DNA of 64,000 bases from Thermophagus xiamenensis (GCF_900112795.1 NZ_FONA01000001.1:1-64000); one strand, 5' to 3'; positions 34,890-44,770 are shown, counted from the stretch's first letter. Made by a program: numbers and translations. Notes: generated by a model not told the origin, from the letters alone.

Positions 34890-36089
34890 ATGGCACCGTT
34901 AATTCCGGATATCATAGCTCCAGAATACAATTTTATTATTGCCTTTATTGTGGGCATAGGTTTTGGTTTTGCTCTCGAGCAGGCAGGCTTTTCCTCTACC
35001 CGAAAGCTGGTAGGTCTTTTCTACGGTTATGACTTTACCGTATTAAAAGTATTCTTCACAGCGGGGATTACAGCGATGATTGGCGTTCTGCTACTTGGAC
35101 ACCTTGAATTACTGAATACCAGCATTATTTTTGTCAATCCCACCTTTCTGCCTTCAGCCATCACAGGCGGATTAATTATGGGATTAGGTTTTGTGGTAGG
35201 AGGTTTTTGTCCCGGAACAAGTGCTTGTGCCGCTGCCATAGGAAAAATAGACGGATGGGCCTTCATTTTTGGCGCAACGCTGGGTATTTTCACTTTTGGC
35301 GAGTTTTTCCCTTTTCTGGAAAAATTATATATGGCCGACCCCCAAGGACCGGTACTTATTAACGAAGTTTTGGGAATAAAACCTGCCACTTTTGCATTGC
35401 TAATGACATTAATAGCCATAGTTGCATTTATGGCCACGGGGGTGATTGAAGATAAAGTAAACGGTAAAGCTGTAAAAATATTTAACGGGCAATGGAAAAA
35501 TAAAGCGTTAGCAGCAGCAATACCGGTAATTTTAGTTGTCCTCATCATGGTCACCCCATCCCGAAAGGAATATGTTATGCAAAAATTAGAGGCACGAGCT
35601 GCGGCCGGTGAGTGCAAACCCGACCTTATTGATGCCGACCAACTGGCTTTCGAATTGATAAACAACTACTATCAATACAACGTCATCGATGTCAGAAGCC
35701 CGGAGGAGTACCAACAATTTCACATTGCCACAGCTATCAATATTCCGCTGGATGAATTGCATAACCCTGCATACCGCGAATTACTAAATCAACGTATACA
35801 AACTAATGTATTCTACGGTTCTACCCCTCTTCAGGCAAAGCAGGCCTGTCTCATTGCACGCTATCACGGAAATACTACCAGCCGTGCTCTTGCCGTTACA
35901 GCCCAGGAATTCAAACAGCTGTTCTATGAATATTCGGACATGCCTCAAAACCCCACTAAAGAGCAACAAACCCTGGTACTTTTTCGCCAACAGGCCGCTA
36001 AAAAAATGCAAGAAATAGAAAATAACCTGGCCGCAAAACAAAAACCGGTAAAGAAAAAAATTACCAGGGTTCAGGGTGGGTGTAGTTAA
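34890..36089 (+). CDS. YeeE/YedE sulfur transporter with C-terminal rhodanese-like domain lacking the catalytic Cys
   Basis: 399 residues. Residues 1-225 are a polytopic YeeE/YedE domain with GIGFGFALEQAGFSSTRKL and the Cys motif VVGGFCPGTSACAAAIGKIDG. Residues 240-350 read as a rhodanese fold facing one side of the membrane (LIDADQLAFELI, YNVIDVRSPEEYQQFHI, AINIPLDEL). In active rhodaneses a Cys loop follows; here the corresponding strand reads VFYGSTPLQAKQA without Cys, so sulfur transfer by persulfide is unlikely and the domain may only bind. Last gene of the octaheme operon. A role in moving thiosulfate or a related anion is inferred from the family and neighbours. Confidence 0.83.
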   Translation: MAPLIPDIIAPEYNFIIAFIVGIGFGFALEQAGFSSTRKLVGLFYGYDFTVLKVFFTAGITAMIGVLLLGHLELLNTSIIFVNPTFLPSAITGGLIMGLGFVVGGFCPGTSACAAAIGKIDGWAFIFGATLGIFTFGEFFPFLEKLYMADPQGPVLINEVLGIKPATFALLMTLIAIVAFMATGVIEDKVNGKAVKIFNGQWKNKALAAAIPVILVVLIMVTPSRKEYVMQKLEARAAAGECKPDLIDADQLAFELINNYYQYNVIDVRSPEEYQQFHIATAINIPLDELHNPAYRELLNQRIQTNVFYGSTPLQAKQACLIARYHGNTTSRALAVTAQEFKQLFYEYSDMPQNPTKEQQTLVLFRQQAAKKMQEIENNLAAKQKPVKKKITRVQGGCS

Positions 36090-36215
36090 TATTATCTAAA
36101 AAAAGATTGTCGGCTTGTTACTGCCCTTTATAAACGCCCTAAAAACCTAATTATATACGTTTTTTTCGTATAGCTTATTTTAAGACCATAATTTTTAACT
36201 CTACCCTTAAACCCC

Positions 36216-36359
36216 GATGGATTATTCAGGTCTGAAGAAGAAATTCTGGAGCACAGCAAAAACGGGGATTTAATTCAACCCAATGCCCAAGTTGGAGATA
36301 TTCGTTTTGTTGATGCCAATGATGATGAAAAATTACCCCATACAAGAAAGCGAACTTGA
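36216..36359 (+). pseudogene. Fragment of a SusC/TonB-dependent receptor gene
   Basis: A 47-codon open stretch without a usable start reads DGLFRSEEEILEHSK, then DLIQPNAQVGDIRFVDAN and DDEKLP. This is the late-barrel signature of SusC proteins (typically GLFQSxEEI ... QPNAxPGDIRFxDxNxDG). The compare region in the intact SusC of this window is similar in place (PGGNVGMIKVKY). The rest of the gene is absent. It is probably the scar of a deleted SusC/SusD pair next to the xylan locus. Confidence 0.7.
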
Positions 36360-36498
36360 CAACAATCCCAATATGGAACAAAATGATCCCTGGTAAAAAC
36401 CCGGTGCCCCTCTAATGAATCATAATCCTTCACGCATTAGCCCCAGACCAAAAACTGGAAGTTATGCAACCCTTCTAACATTCAATAGACTAACGGAG

Positions 36499-36529
36499 CC
36501 GGTACTTTAAACAAGGTACCGGTTTTTTT
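36499..36529 (+). terminator. Rho-independent terminator
   Basis: Stem CCGGTACTTT (36499-36508) / AAGGTACCGG (36513-36522) with one G-T pair, loop AAAC, then seven T. It insulates GH51 from the operon upstream, or is the old terminator of the lost SusC gene. Confidence 0.8.
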
Positions 36530-36746
36530 CAACTGGGCACTATGACATAAAACTGGTGGGGCTTAATAAAGATGAAAGAAAGCATTATCACAACTTATCA
36601 CGACTTGTCCCGGTCAGGTCTGGTTTCTGGAGAAACATGCATAAACCAAAAAGTAATTTCTTCATCCATCCCTACAAATCACCAACATTATGAAGGGGAC
36701 AAATAGGTAAAAAAAGTGTACTTTTAATTATTAACCATACTCTATG

Positions 36747-36777
36747 TTGTCCTAAAATTCATTTTTATCTATTTTGG
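36747..36777 (+). promoter_or_regulatory. Probable promoter of the GH51 gene
   Basis: TTG (36747-36749), 20-bp gap, TATTTTGG (36770-36777), resembling TAnnTTTG. It would give a leader of about 55 nt. The spacing is the same as in the trp promoter. Confidence 0.4.
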
Positions 36778-36838
36778 CTGCAATCAAAAAACAACGACCA
36801 AAAACCATTTAATAATCATTAAATCAAATTTTGATATT

Positions 36839-38812
36839 ATGAAAAAGCTTCTTTTAAGTTTGATCTTTTCAACAATAATAGCCGCAACGCCAGGTATGGG
36901 TCAGAGCCGGTTAACGCTGGAAGTGGATCATGCCACCGCAGCAATAAAACCTTATATGTGGGGGATATTTTTCGAGGATATCAACTTTGGTGCTGATGGC
37001 GGATTGTATGCAGAATTGGTAAAAAATAGATCCTTCGAATTTTACGAACCCATGATGGGATGGAAAGAAGCCTCCAAGGAAGAGGGGAATGGTAAAATAT
37101 TTATTCTGAAACGTGAACAAAAAAAGCCGGTTAATCCCACCTATCTGCGAATCGATAGCCGGAATGACCAAGGTTTGTATGGTGTGGTAAATGAAGGTTT
37201 TCGCGGGATGGGTGTCAGGGCCAATGAACGATACAACTTTTCGGTCATAGCTCGAAAGGCAGATGGTGACACCCCTGAAGTAGTGGTAGAATTGGTAAAC
37301 TCCGAAGGTAGCGTTATAGGGCAAACCACAATCACAGGGTTCACCAAGGAATGGCAAAAGCTGGAAGGCTCCCTCACCTCTTCTCAGACCGATCCCAAAG
37401 CATCGCTCAGGGTAATGGTCAAGGGGAAAGGCATCGTGGATATGGATATGATTTCTCTGTTTCCGGAAAATACATGGAAAAACCGAAAAAACGGCCTTCG
37501 TGCTGATCTGGTTCAGATGTTGTATGATCTAAAACCCGGCTTTCTGCGTTTTCCCGGGGGATGTATCGTAGAAGGTCATGACCTTAGTCTGCGTTATCAA
37601 TGGAAAAAAACGGTAGGTCCGGTAGAGGAACGGGAAATGATCATCAACCGGTGGAATACGGAGTTTATGCATCGCCATACGCCCGATTATTTTCAATCTT
37701 TCGGATTAGGATTTTACGAATATTTTCTTCTGGCCGAGGATCTTGGTGCCGAACCCCTTCCCATCCTCAATTGTGGCATGGCTTGCCAATACAATACCGG
37801 CGAACTGGTTCCACTGGATGAGTTGGATCCATATATCCAGGATGCATTAGATTTAATAGAGTTTGCCAATGGTGATACAACTACGCAATGGGGAAAACTA
37901 AGAGCCCAAATGGGACATCCCCAACCTTTTAATCTTAAATTTCTGGGAATAGGCAATGAGCAATGGGGCGAACAATATGTGGAACGCTATCAAAAATTCG
38001 CAGAGGTTCTTCGCCAAAAACACCCAGAAATAATGTTGGTGGGTGGCTCAGGTCCAAAACCTGAAGATGAGCGTTTTCATTATCTATGGAACGAAATGAA
38101 AGATGAAGAGGTAGATCTGATAGACGAGCATTATTACATGAGTCCAGATTGGTTTTTTAGCAATGCAGATCGCTACGACGATTACGACCGTAACGGGCCA
38201 AAAGTTTTTGCAGGTGAATACGCTGCACACGGACCGGAAAAAGAGTATCCATTATCTAAAAACACATGGTTGAGTGCCTTAAGCGAAGCAGCCTTCATGA
38301 CCGGGCTGGTGCGGAATGCCGATGTGGTGAATATGGCATCGTATGCCCCGTTAATGGCACATGTAGAAGCTTGGCAGTGGCGTCCTGACCTCATTTGGTT
38401 CGATAATCTCAATGTGGTTGGTACTCCAAATTACTATGTTCAAAAACTTTATTCTACCTGTACAGGTAATGAAGTTTTAAACATCACTAAAGACGGGTCG
38501 CCTCTTACCGGACAAAATAAACTATATGCTAGTGCATCAAGAGATAAAAATAACGGAAAAGTTTATATAAAACTTGTAAATGCATCAAACAATTCGCAAG
38601 AAGTTATAATAAACATGAACGGGAATGCGAAGTTTGATAAAAAAGCAACGGTTTATCTGATGACTGCCGATGACCCCTTGGCGTACAACACTTTTGAAAC
38701 GCCCAAAAAGGTTGTTCCCGTTCAATCGACAATCAAAATCAAGGGTAAGGTTATCCATGAAACTCTTCAACCCATGTCTTTCTATGTTTTTGAAATAGGA
38801 GCTAAGTTTTAA
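36839..38812 (+). CDS. Alpha-L-arabinofuranosidase, GH51
   Basis: 657 residues with signal peptide (MKKLLLSLIFSTIIAATPG). Starts KPYMWGIFFEDINFGADGGLY, a GH51 hallmark; about residues 60-215 form a carbohydrate-binding-like insert; then FLRFPGGCIVEGHDLSLRY, the acid/base Glu374 in GIGNEQWGEQ, IDEHYY, and the nucleophile Glu460 in FAGEYAAHG. A C-terminal beta-sandwich follows. It removes arabinofuranosyl side chains from arabinoxylan in the periplasm or outside. Only enzyme of the locus on the plus strand, facing away from the other enzymes but sharing the substrate. Confidence 0.93.
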   Translation: MKKLLLSLIFSTIIAATPGMGQSRLTLEVDHATAAIKPYMWGIFFEDINFGADGGLYAELVKNRSFEFYEPMMGWKEASKEEGNGKIFILKREQKKPVNPTYLRIDSRNDQGLYGVVNEGFRGMGVRANERYNFSVIARKADGDTPEVVVELVNSEGSVIGQTTITGFTKEWQKLEGSLTSSQTDPKASLRVMVKGKGIVDMDMISLFPENTWKNRKNGLRADLVQMLYDLKPGFLRFPGGCIVEGHDLSLRYQWKKTVGPVEEREMIINRWNTEFMHRHTPDYFQSFGLGFYEYFLLAEDLGAEPLPILNCGMACQYNTGELVPLDELDPYIQDALDLIEFANGDTTTQWGKLRAQMGHPQPFNLKFLGIGNEQWGEQYVERYQKFAEVLRQKHPEIMLVGGSGPKPEDERFHYLWNEMKDEEVDLIDEHYYMSPDWFFSNADRYDDYDRNGPKVFAGEYAAHGPEKEYPLSKNTWLSALSEAAFMTGLVRNADVVNMASYAPLMAHVEAWQWRPDLIWFDNLNVVGTPNYYVQKLYSTCTGNEVLNITKDGSPLTGQNKLYASASRDKNNGKVYIKLVNASNNSQEVIINMNGNAKFDKKATVYLMTADDPLAYNTFETPKKVVPVQSTIKIKGKVIHETLQPMSFYVFEIGAKF

Positions 38813-39482
38813 GTCAAGAAATTTTAATTAAAAACTTATAGAGCCCGGCAACAAATTGTTCTTTTCATTCGTATATAATTTATTTAACTCATTGGCCGAA
38901 TGGAACTCGCATGACAAAGAGTTTTATACATTCTCTTTTGTGAAAATCTCTCATTGTCATGCTCGTTTCATTATTATATAATTTATCTAATTCATTGGTC
39001 TAATGGAATTCGCATGGCTTAGTCAAATTTATACATGTGCTTTTGTGACTAAAATCGCCATGCTCGTTTCATTAGTATAAAATTTACTTATTTTATTGAA
39101 CTATTTAAAATTAGTCATTAGTGGTTAGTCGTTAGTCATTCAACACTAACCACTTGTTGACTAATGACCTAACAGCCTATCGGCCTATTGACCTATTAGC
39201 CCTTCTGCCTGTGCACTTATGCCTAAATATTTATATACATGTTCTTTGGTGGAAACGTTCTTGGTTCTAATCATTTCATAACGATTAATCATTGCCGGGC
39301 CTTATGCTTTTAATCTGTATCGATGCAGTACTTTAACCCTTTCTGGTACCAGTCATTATGCACAAACTTCAAATCTTTGACAGAAAAACGACCGAAAAAA
39401 CGATCACGGTTTCTCTCAATTAAATCAAAATTACATCATAACCGGCATTTTCTAATCAATAATCCATCGTAATTGAACAAAC
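38813..39482. repeat. Intergenic region with two tandem hairpin repeats and short tracts
   Basis: 670 bp between convergent GH51 and GH67. 38863-38973 and 38974-39085: hairpin repeat copies C and D (inverted direction). Stem arms: GCATGACA (38909-38916) / TGTCATGC (38955-38962), and GCATGGC (39012-39018) / GCCATGC (39057-39063). 39108-39165: TTAGTCATTAGTGG tract. 39165-39200: GACCTAACAGCCTATCGGCC tract. 39200-39216: short GTGCACAGGCAGAAGG border, inverted. 39230-39480: no feature seen. Confidence 0.75.
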
Positions 39483-41630
39483 TTAATTATGATTTTTCAT
39501 ATCAAATTTAAGATTCATTAATTCATCCAAATCGTGTTCGGGACGTTCCAGCTCATAAGGGATGGGCATCTTTGAAAAAGTCTGAAAATAAAGAACGCAC
39601 GCATCTCGCCACCATTTGGCTTCGCGAACCTGTACTTTTAGTTTATGTTGCACATGTTCAAACCGCTCATCATCAATCCTACCTCGTAAGCGATCCCACT
39701 TTTTTTGCATAAGCTTAACCTCATCAACACCACGATAATAGTGATAACACAATTCCTGCCATAAAGTAAGTCCGGAACTAAGTCGATAATCCCAAGGCAG
39801 ATGATGAAACCACAATAATAGATTTTGAGGACAAGTCTTAGGATTGTTAAACATAGAACACAAAGGCTCAGCATATTGAGAAACGGCATTACTACCCGAT
39901 TTACTTCGATTAAAACCAATCCCTTCTTCCGAAGCATTATGATAATAACGAGGCAACCAATCCGGACGGGCACCTTCAATGTCAGTCCAAGGCGCAGGAC
40001 CATAATGATGATCCCACCCCATTAAGTGATGTAACCCCATAGGTGTCATATAATTAACTACCGCCTCACGCGACCGCATCATAATATCCAGCACAGACTC
40101 CACGAATACCGAATCATGGGTAAAAGTCATTTTTATCCATTCCCTTGCTATGTCTTCGGGCTTCAGGTTATGATTCCAGGCGAGACGTCCAAAAGCATAC
40201 CAGTTAGCCTGGGCAAAATGATGACCGGTCCAATTAATATCACGACCTATATTAGCCACCCCAGCAATAGCTGAATATTGATGTTTGAACAAAGTACCGT
40301 TGGTAACTATGGCTACAGTTGAGCCCTCATTTTTAACATAAGTATCACTATCCAAACACTCTTTTTGTAAAGGGGCCAAATAAACCAAATGATCAGAAAA
40401 CCCTAAATACTCTTGAGTAATTTGAAATTCAATCATGAGAGGAGTTTTTTCCATAGCGCCAAACAGAGGACTAAACGGCTCTCTTGGCTGAAAATCTATG
40501 GGCCCGTTTTTAACCTGAATAATCACATTATCCCGAAACTGACCATCAAGAGGAACAAACTCATCATATGCCTGTTTGGCCCTATCATCCCCGGAAGGCG
40601 AATAAACGAAAGCTCTCCACATCACAATGCCGCCATAAGGTTCAAGTGCCCTGGCCAGCATGTTGGCCCCATCGGCATGAGAGCGGCCGTAATCCTGAGG
40701 TCCTGGCTGTCCTTCGGAATTGGCTTTTACAAGAAATCCACCAAAATCGGGAATGGCTTCATATATCTCTTTTACTTTTTGATTCCACCATTGCTGAACA
40801 TCTTCCCTTAAAGGATCTGAACTAGGCAACCCTCCAATTATGACAGGGGAAGAAAAATTAATAGACATAAAAACTTTAATATTATACGGTCGAAGCAAAT
40901 CGGCAAAACGAGCAAATTTCTCTATATATTCTTGATCAAGCACTTTAGGATTAGCATTCACGTTATTTAAAACTGTACCGTTAATTCCAATAGAAGCATT
41001 GGCACGTGCGTATGTCAGATATTGATGTTTCAGAGCATCCAAAGTTTCTTTACGGTTCCACCAAATGGACCGACCTGCATAACCTCTCTCAACGGTCCCA
41101 TCAAGATTATCCCAGTGATTTAGCAACCTAAATTTATATTTTGGTCTTTCAATAATATTTAAAGAATCTAATGGACATCCTGTTTGCATAAGACGAATTA
41201 AAGCAAAGGTACCATAAAGGATGCCTGCGTCGGTATTGGCAGTAACGATAATTCTTCTGACGCCATTTCTCTTTACAGACCTGATAACAAACCCCTCATT
41301 AGCACATTTTTTCAAATTCTTTTCTATGTCCGGAATATTCCAAAACTGATTTACATTTTTACCAATTAAAAGACTGCACTTAAAGGGTTTCTTCTGAAAT
41401 TTTATATCCACACCTGTCAAACCTACAAAAGCCTGTGCCAGTTCTTGTTTAGCAACTTCAATTGTAGAGCTGCCTTCCTCAAAATAAACCTGCGCATAGG
41501 GAATATAAAGAGACTGGAGGTCCGAAGGAAGCTTTAAATACCTCATCCACAACGCCTCACCAGATTCTGCAGAGACTTTTACAGAAATAACCATCAACCC
41601 CAATAACAGAATATATTTTCTTACATACAT
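39483..41630 (-). CDS. aguA: Alpha-glucuronidase, GH67
   Basis: 715 residues with a signal peptide (MYVRKYILLLGLMVISVKVSA). Recognisable GH67 stretches: KYKFRLLNHWDNLDGTVERGYAGRS, SIGINGTVLNNVNANP, GGFLVKANSEGQPGPQDYGRS with the likely acid Glu, and PLMIEFQITQEYLGF and VPLDGQFRDN with the likely base pair. It removes (4-O-methyl)glucuronate from the non-reducing end of xylo-oligosaccharides made by GH10, which fits the neighbours. Last gene of the minus-strand enzyme cluster, 438 bp after GH3, so it may have its own promoter. The product feeds the ManD/SDR genes at 61.6-63.6 kb. Confidence 0.94.
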   Translation of the reverse strand: MYVRKYILLLGLMVISVKVSAESGEALWMRYLKLPSDLQSLYIPYAQVYFEEGSSTIEVAKQELAQAFVGLTGVDIKFQKKPFKCSLLIGKNVNQFWNIPDIEKNLKKCANEGFVIRSVKRNGVRRIIVTANTDAGILYGTFALIRLMQTGCPLDSLNIIERPKYKFRLLNHWDNLDGTVERGYAGRSIWWNRKETLDALKHQYLTYARANASIGINGTVLNNVNANPKVLDQEYIEKFARFADLLRPYNIKVFMSINFSSPVIIGGLPSSDPLREDVQQWWNQKVKEIYEAIPDFGGFLVKANSEGQPGPQDYGRSHADGANMLARALEPYGGIVMWRAFVYSPSGDDRAKQAYDEFVPLDGQFRDNVIIQVKNGPIDFQPREPFSPLFGAMEKTPLMIEFQITQEYLGFSDHLVYLAPLQKECLDSDTYVKNEGSTVAIVTNGTLFKHQYSAIAGVANIGRDINWTGHHFAQANWYAFGRLAWNHNLKPEDIAREWIKMTFTHDSVFVESVLDIMMRSREAVVNYMTPMGLHHLMGWDHHYGPAPWTDIEGARPDWLPRYYHNASEEGIGFNRSKSGSNAVSQYAEPLCSMFNNPKTCPQNLLLWFHHLPWDYRLSSGLTLWQELCYHYYRGVDEVKLMQKKWDRLRGRIDDERFEHVQHKLKVQVREAKWWRDACVLYFQTFSKMPIPYELERPEHDLDELMNLKFDMKNHN

Positions 41631-42068
41631 ATCATTAATTTTAACATCCAGATAATAGATAAAGCCATCGTCTATTTAAATTAGACCATTCTATTTAAAT
41701 CAATCCAATTACCCGGGAATTAATAAACAAGATAGATTAAGTAGTCGGGAGGACGTACCATCCCCCTTTCCCTTATAAACAAACGCCAACTAAACCCAAA
41801 ACATTGGAAGGGAATTATGGGTTGCCAATGGGTCGGTATAAGGCGCTAACTGGTTCAACTCATTTTTTTACACCGCTTTTTATTCGGGGAAATTCAGAGA
41901 AACGTACAGATCAGCTAGCAAATATGTCTGAGGATGCCTAAATCACCGTGAAACTTAAAATATACCTGGATAACTCTTATGAAAATCCAAAGAAGTTACA
42001 AAATAAATAGTTGTTGATTATGACATCCTCAGACACAATAAAATATCAAACAGATAAATAGGTTAATT
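41631..42068. other. Spacer between GH3 and GH67
   Basis: 438 bp containing the 111-bp element at 41925-42035. 41641-41920 shows no gene or strong structure; the promoter of GH67, if any, should lie at 41640-41760 on the minus strand. Confidence 0.5.
41925..42035. mobile_element. MITE-like 111-bp element with perfect 12-bp inverted ends
   Basis: TGTCTGAGGATG (41925-41936) and CATCCTCAGACA (42024-42035) are exact reverse complements. The TG...CA ends and the lack of any coding frame suggest a miniature transposable element or the ends left by an insertion sequence. No clean target duplication was seen, so a pairing of unrelated origin, such as a distant hairpin, remains possible. Confidence 0.45.
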
Positions 42069-44741
42069 TCAAGGAACAATATAATCACCTTCTATATATA
42101 CCAATTTTTCCAAGGCATATCCCTTGGCAATGGCTTCAGGATTTGGCTGCCGTCCTCCCACGCTCAGTTTAAGATTTCCAGCTGGAACCACCAACCCGTT
42201 TTGAGGCTGATAAACGGCCAGTTGTTCAGGCTTGAGAGTAAATGAAACCGTTTTAGTTTCACCGGCTTTGAGTGCAATTCGGTCAAACCCTTGCAGGCTC
42301 CGAATAGGTGCTGATTCTACATCAGGATGTGAAACATAAAGTTGGACAACTTCGTCGCCATCCCTGTTTCCCGTATTGGTTACATCCACATGAACGGTAA
42401 CCTCTTTACCTGCTTCTAATTTATCCGGAACAACCAGGTTGTCATATTTAAAAGAAGTGTAGCTAAGACCATAACCAAAAGGAAATAGAGCTTCTCCTTT
42501 AAAATATTGATAAGTACGGCCGTCCATACTATAGTCTTCAAACGGCGGCAATTGCGTTACTGATTTATAGAAGGTAACGGGTAACCGTCCAGCGGGATTG
42601 TAATCACCAAACAGAACGTCGGCAATAGCTGTTCCACCAGCTTGTCCAGGATACCAGGCTTCAAGAATAGCCGGAACATTCTCGGCCTCCCAATTGATAG
42701 CCAAGGCACTTCCGTTAAGTAAAACCAGAACCACAGGTTTTCCCAGAGACATTATGGCTTTCACCAAATCGGTCTGAATCTGTGGCAATTTTATGTCCAC
42801 CCGATCTCCACCTGAAAATCCAGGAACATTAACCGGCATCTCTTCTCCCTCTAAGTTTGGACTCAATCCCATAAACATCAAGACAACGTCAGAGGCAGCA
42901 GCTATTTGAATAGCCTCTTTTTTCAGGTTACGACCCGGGACATCCCAGAGGAATTTCATTACCGGATACTCAGTATTATTCTGTGTATATTCTATAAGAA
43001 CCTTATATTTTTTCCCTTTTTCAAGATGAATGGTTTCATAAAAAGCTCTTGGATGATGAATATCATTCCATTGAGCCATAACCTTATCATCGAGTAATAC
43101 TTTATAGGAAGAAAACCCTTCGCCACCAATAGCATACTGCCCTGATACAGGTGGTACCAACCATCCGGACCACCTTACCGAAAACTTATCGTATTGCATA
43201 TCCTCGAAAGGAGGGGTTGTCCACCATGTGAAATCAACATTTTTATCGATACGAACATGTAATGGATCACCTTGTAAGTTGATATTAGCAAAGTATTCAC
43301 CTTTCAATCCGTTTTGAGAAAGCTCTTCATCCACGAAAAGATATTCTGAGGGAACGGGCAATAAATAAGGGAAGCCCTCGGCATGCCTGCACCCTAAAGC
43401 ATATTGAACATTAGCGTTGGGAAGCTTTTGTCGTATCCCATCTAAAGGTGTAACAGGGTTAGATGGATAGCCATTATAATTCGCCAGCAAAACGTCCAGA
43501 TTATTGGCATTAGGTCCAATAACAGCAACATTTTTAACATTTTTGTCTAACGGAAGGGTATTATTGTCATTTTTAAGCAACACCATTGATTTACGTGCGG
43601 CTATCAATGCCAGTTCCCGATGTTCTTTGCTGTCGACCACGGAATAGGGGATATTTGTATAAGGCACCATTTCAGGAGGATCAAACATACCGAGCCTCAA
43701 ACGTGCTTCCATCAATCGTTTCACTAAAACATCAATCTCTTCTTCACTAACAAGCCCTTGTTTAACAGCATCCACAAGGGCCGGATAAGAATTTCCACAA
43801 TTCAAATCGGTGCCTGCTTTAACGGCCATAGCAGCAGCTTCTTCCACGGTTGGCACAACCTCATGATGCCCTTTTTTATAGAAATCGGCTACTGCCCAAC
43901 AATCGGAAACAATGTAACCTTTAAATCCCCATTCATTACGCAAAAGATTTTCAACCGGTTTGCTGCCACAGCAAGGCAAACCGTTATATCGGTTATATGC
44001 ACACATAACCGAATAAACACCAGCTTCCTGAATTGTTTTCTTGAAATGAGGAGTATAAGTCATCAGAGAATCGCGAGCAGAGGTTCTGGCATCAAAGTGA
44101 TGACGGTCGGGTTCAGGACCACTATGGACTAAAAAGTGTTTAGAAGTGGCCACCAGTTTAAGATATCGATCATCATCACCCTGCAAACCCTTAATATAAT
44201 CAACCGCGAGCTCACCTGTCAAGAAAGGATCTTCACCGTAAGTTTCCATACCTCTTCCCCATCTTGGATCGCGAAAAATATTAATATTAGGTGTCCAAAA
44301 GGTGAGTCCTTGATAGATTCCGCGTTTTCCCCGTCGTGCAAAATCGTGATGCTTAGCCCTGGCTTCATCGGAAACAGCTGTTGCAATACGGTACATCTCT
44401 TCATCATCCCACATGGCCGCCATACCAATAGCCTGAGGGAAAACGGTTGCAATTCCGGCACGTCCCACCCCATGCAAACACTCATTCCACCAGTTGTACT
44501 CAGGGATTCCAAGACGCTCAATAGCAGGAGCTGCATGCTGCATTTGAGAAACTTTCTCTTCTAAAGTCATCTTCGACACCAAATCGGCTGCCCTTTCCTC
44601 AAAAGGAAGGGTTGGATCTAGATACTTCTCTTTTTGTTGCTTACATGCTGTAGTAAGACCAAGCAATAAAAATAAAAACAAAACTTCCTTTAACCAATTT
44701 TGTTTATGGTTCTCAAAAATATTTGTATTATACATAACCAT
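42069..44741 (-). CDS. Beta-xylosidase/beta-glucosidase, GH3 with PA14 insert
   Basis: 890 residues, lipoprotein (LLLGLTTACKQQ). N-terminal barrel from FEERAADLVSKMTLEEKVSQM, with WNECLHGVGRAG and FWTPNINIFRDPRWGRGMET; nucleophile Asp near residue 280 in GYIVSDCWAVADF. The C-terminal alpha/beta domain is interrupted at about 465-605 by a PA14 domain (LKGEYFANINLQGDP, YAIGGEGFSSYKVLLDD). A fibronectin-like domain ends the protein (GDEVVQLYVSHPD). NWWNECLHGVGR is typical of the xylosidase branch, so it most likely releases xylose from xylo-oligosaccharides in the periplasm. It follows GH10 by 29 bp. Confidence 0.92.
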   Translation of the reverse strand: MVMYNTNIFENHKQNWLKEVLFLFLLLGLTTACKQQKEKYLDPTLPFEERAADLVSKMTLEEKVSQMQHAAPAIERLGIPEYNWWNECLHGVGRAGIATVFPQAIGMAAMWDDEEMYRIATAVSDEARAKHHDFARRGKRGIYQGLTFWTPNINIFRDPRWGRGMETYGEDPFLTGELAVDYIKGLQGDDDRYLKLVATSKHFLVHSGPEPDRHHFDARTSARDSLMTYTPHFKKTIQEAGVYSVMCAYNRYNGLPCCGSKPVENLLRNEWGFKGYIVSDCWAVADFYKKGHHEVVPTVEEAAAMAVKAGTDLNCGNSYPALVDAVKQGLVSEEEIDVLVKRLMEARLRLGMFDPPEMVPYTNIPYSVVDSKEHRELALIAARKSMVLLKNDNNTLPLDKNVKNVAVIGPNANNLDVLLANYNGYPSNPVTPLDGIRQKLPNANVQYALGCRHAEGFPYLLPVPSEYLFVDEELSQNGLKGEYFANINLQGDPLHVRIDKNVDFTWWTTPPFEDMQYDKFSVRWSGWLVPPVSGQYAIGGEGFSSYKVLLDDKVMAQWNDIHHPRAFYETIHLEKGKKYKVLIEYTQNNTEYPVMKFLWDVPGRNLKKEAIQIAAASDVVLMFMGLSPNLEGEEMPVNVPGFSGGDRVDIKLPQIQTDLVKAIMSLGKPVVLVLLNGSALAINWEAENVPAILEAWYPGQAGGTAIADVLFGDYNPAGRLPVTFYKSVTQLPPFEDYSMDGRTYQYFKGEALFPFGYGLSYTSFKYDNLVVPDKLEAGKEVTVHVDVTNTGNRDGDEVVQLYVSHPDVESAPIRSLQGFDRIALKAGETKTVSFTLKPEQLAVYQPQNGLVVPAGNLKLSVGGRQPNPEAIAKGYALEKLVYIEGDYIVP

Positions 44742-44770
44742 TAATCTTTAAAAATTTTATTTCAATCGAA

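Larger units (their letters stand above)
36090..36838. other. Intergenic region with a SusC remnant, terminator and promoter
   Basis: 749 bp between the sulfur transporter and GH51. It contains a decayed SusC fragment (36216-36359), a terminator (36499-36529) and a likely promoter (36747-36777). Around 36360-36495 further broken codons follow without a clear match. Nothing else is recognised. Confidence 0.6.
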
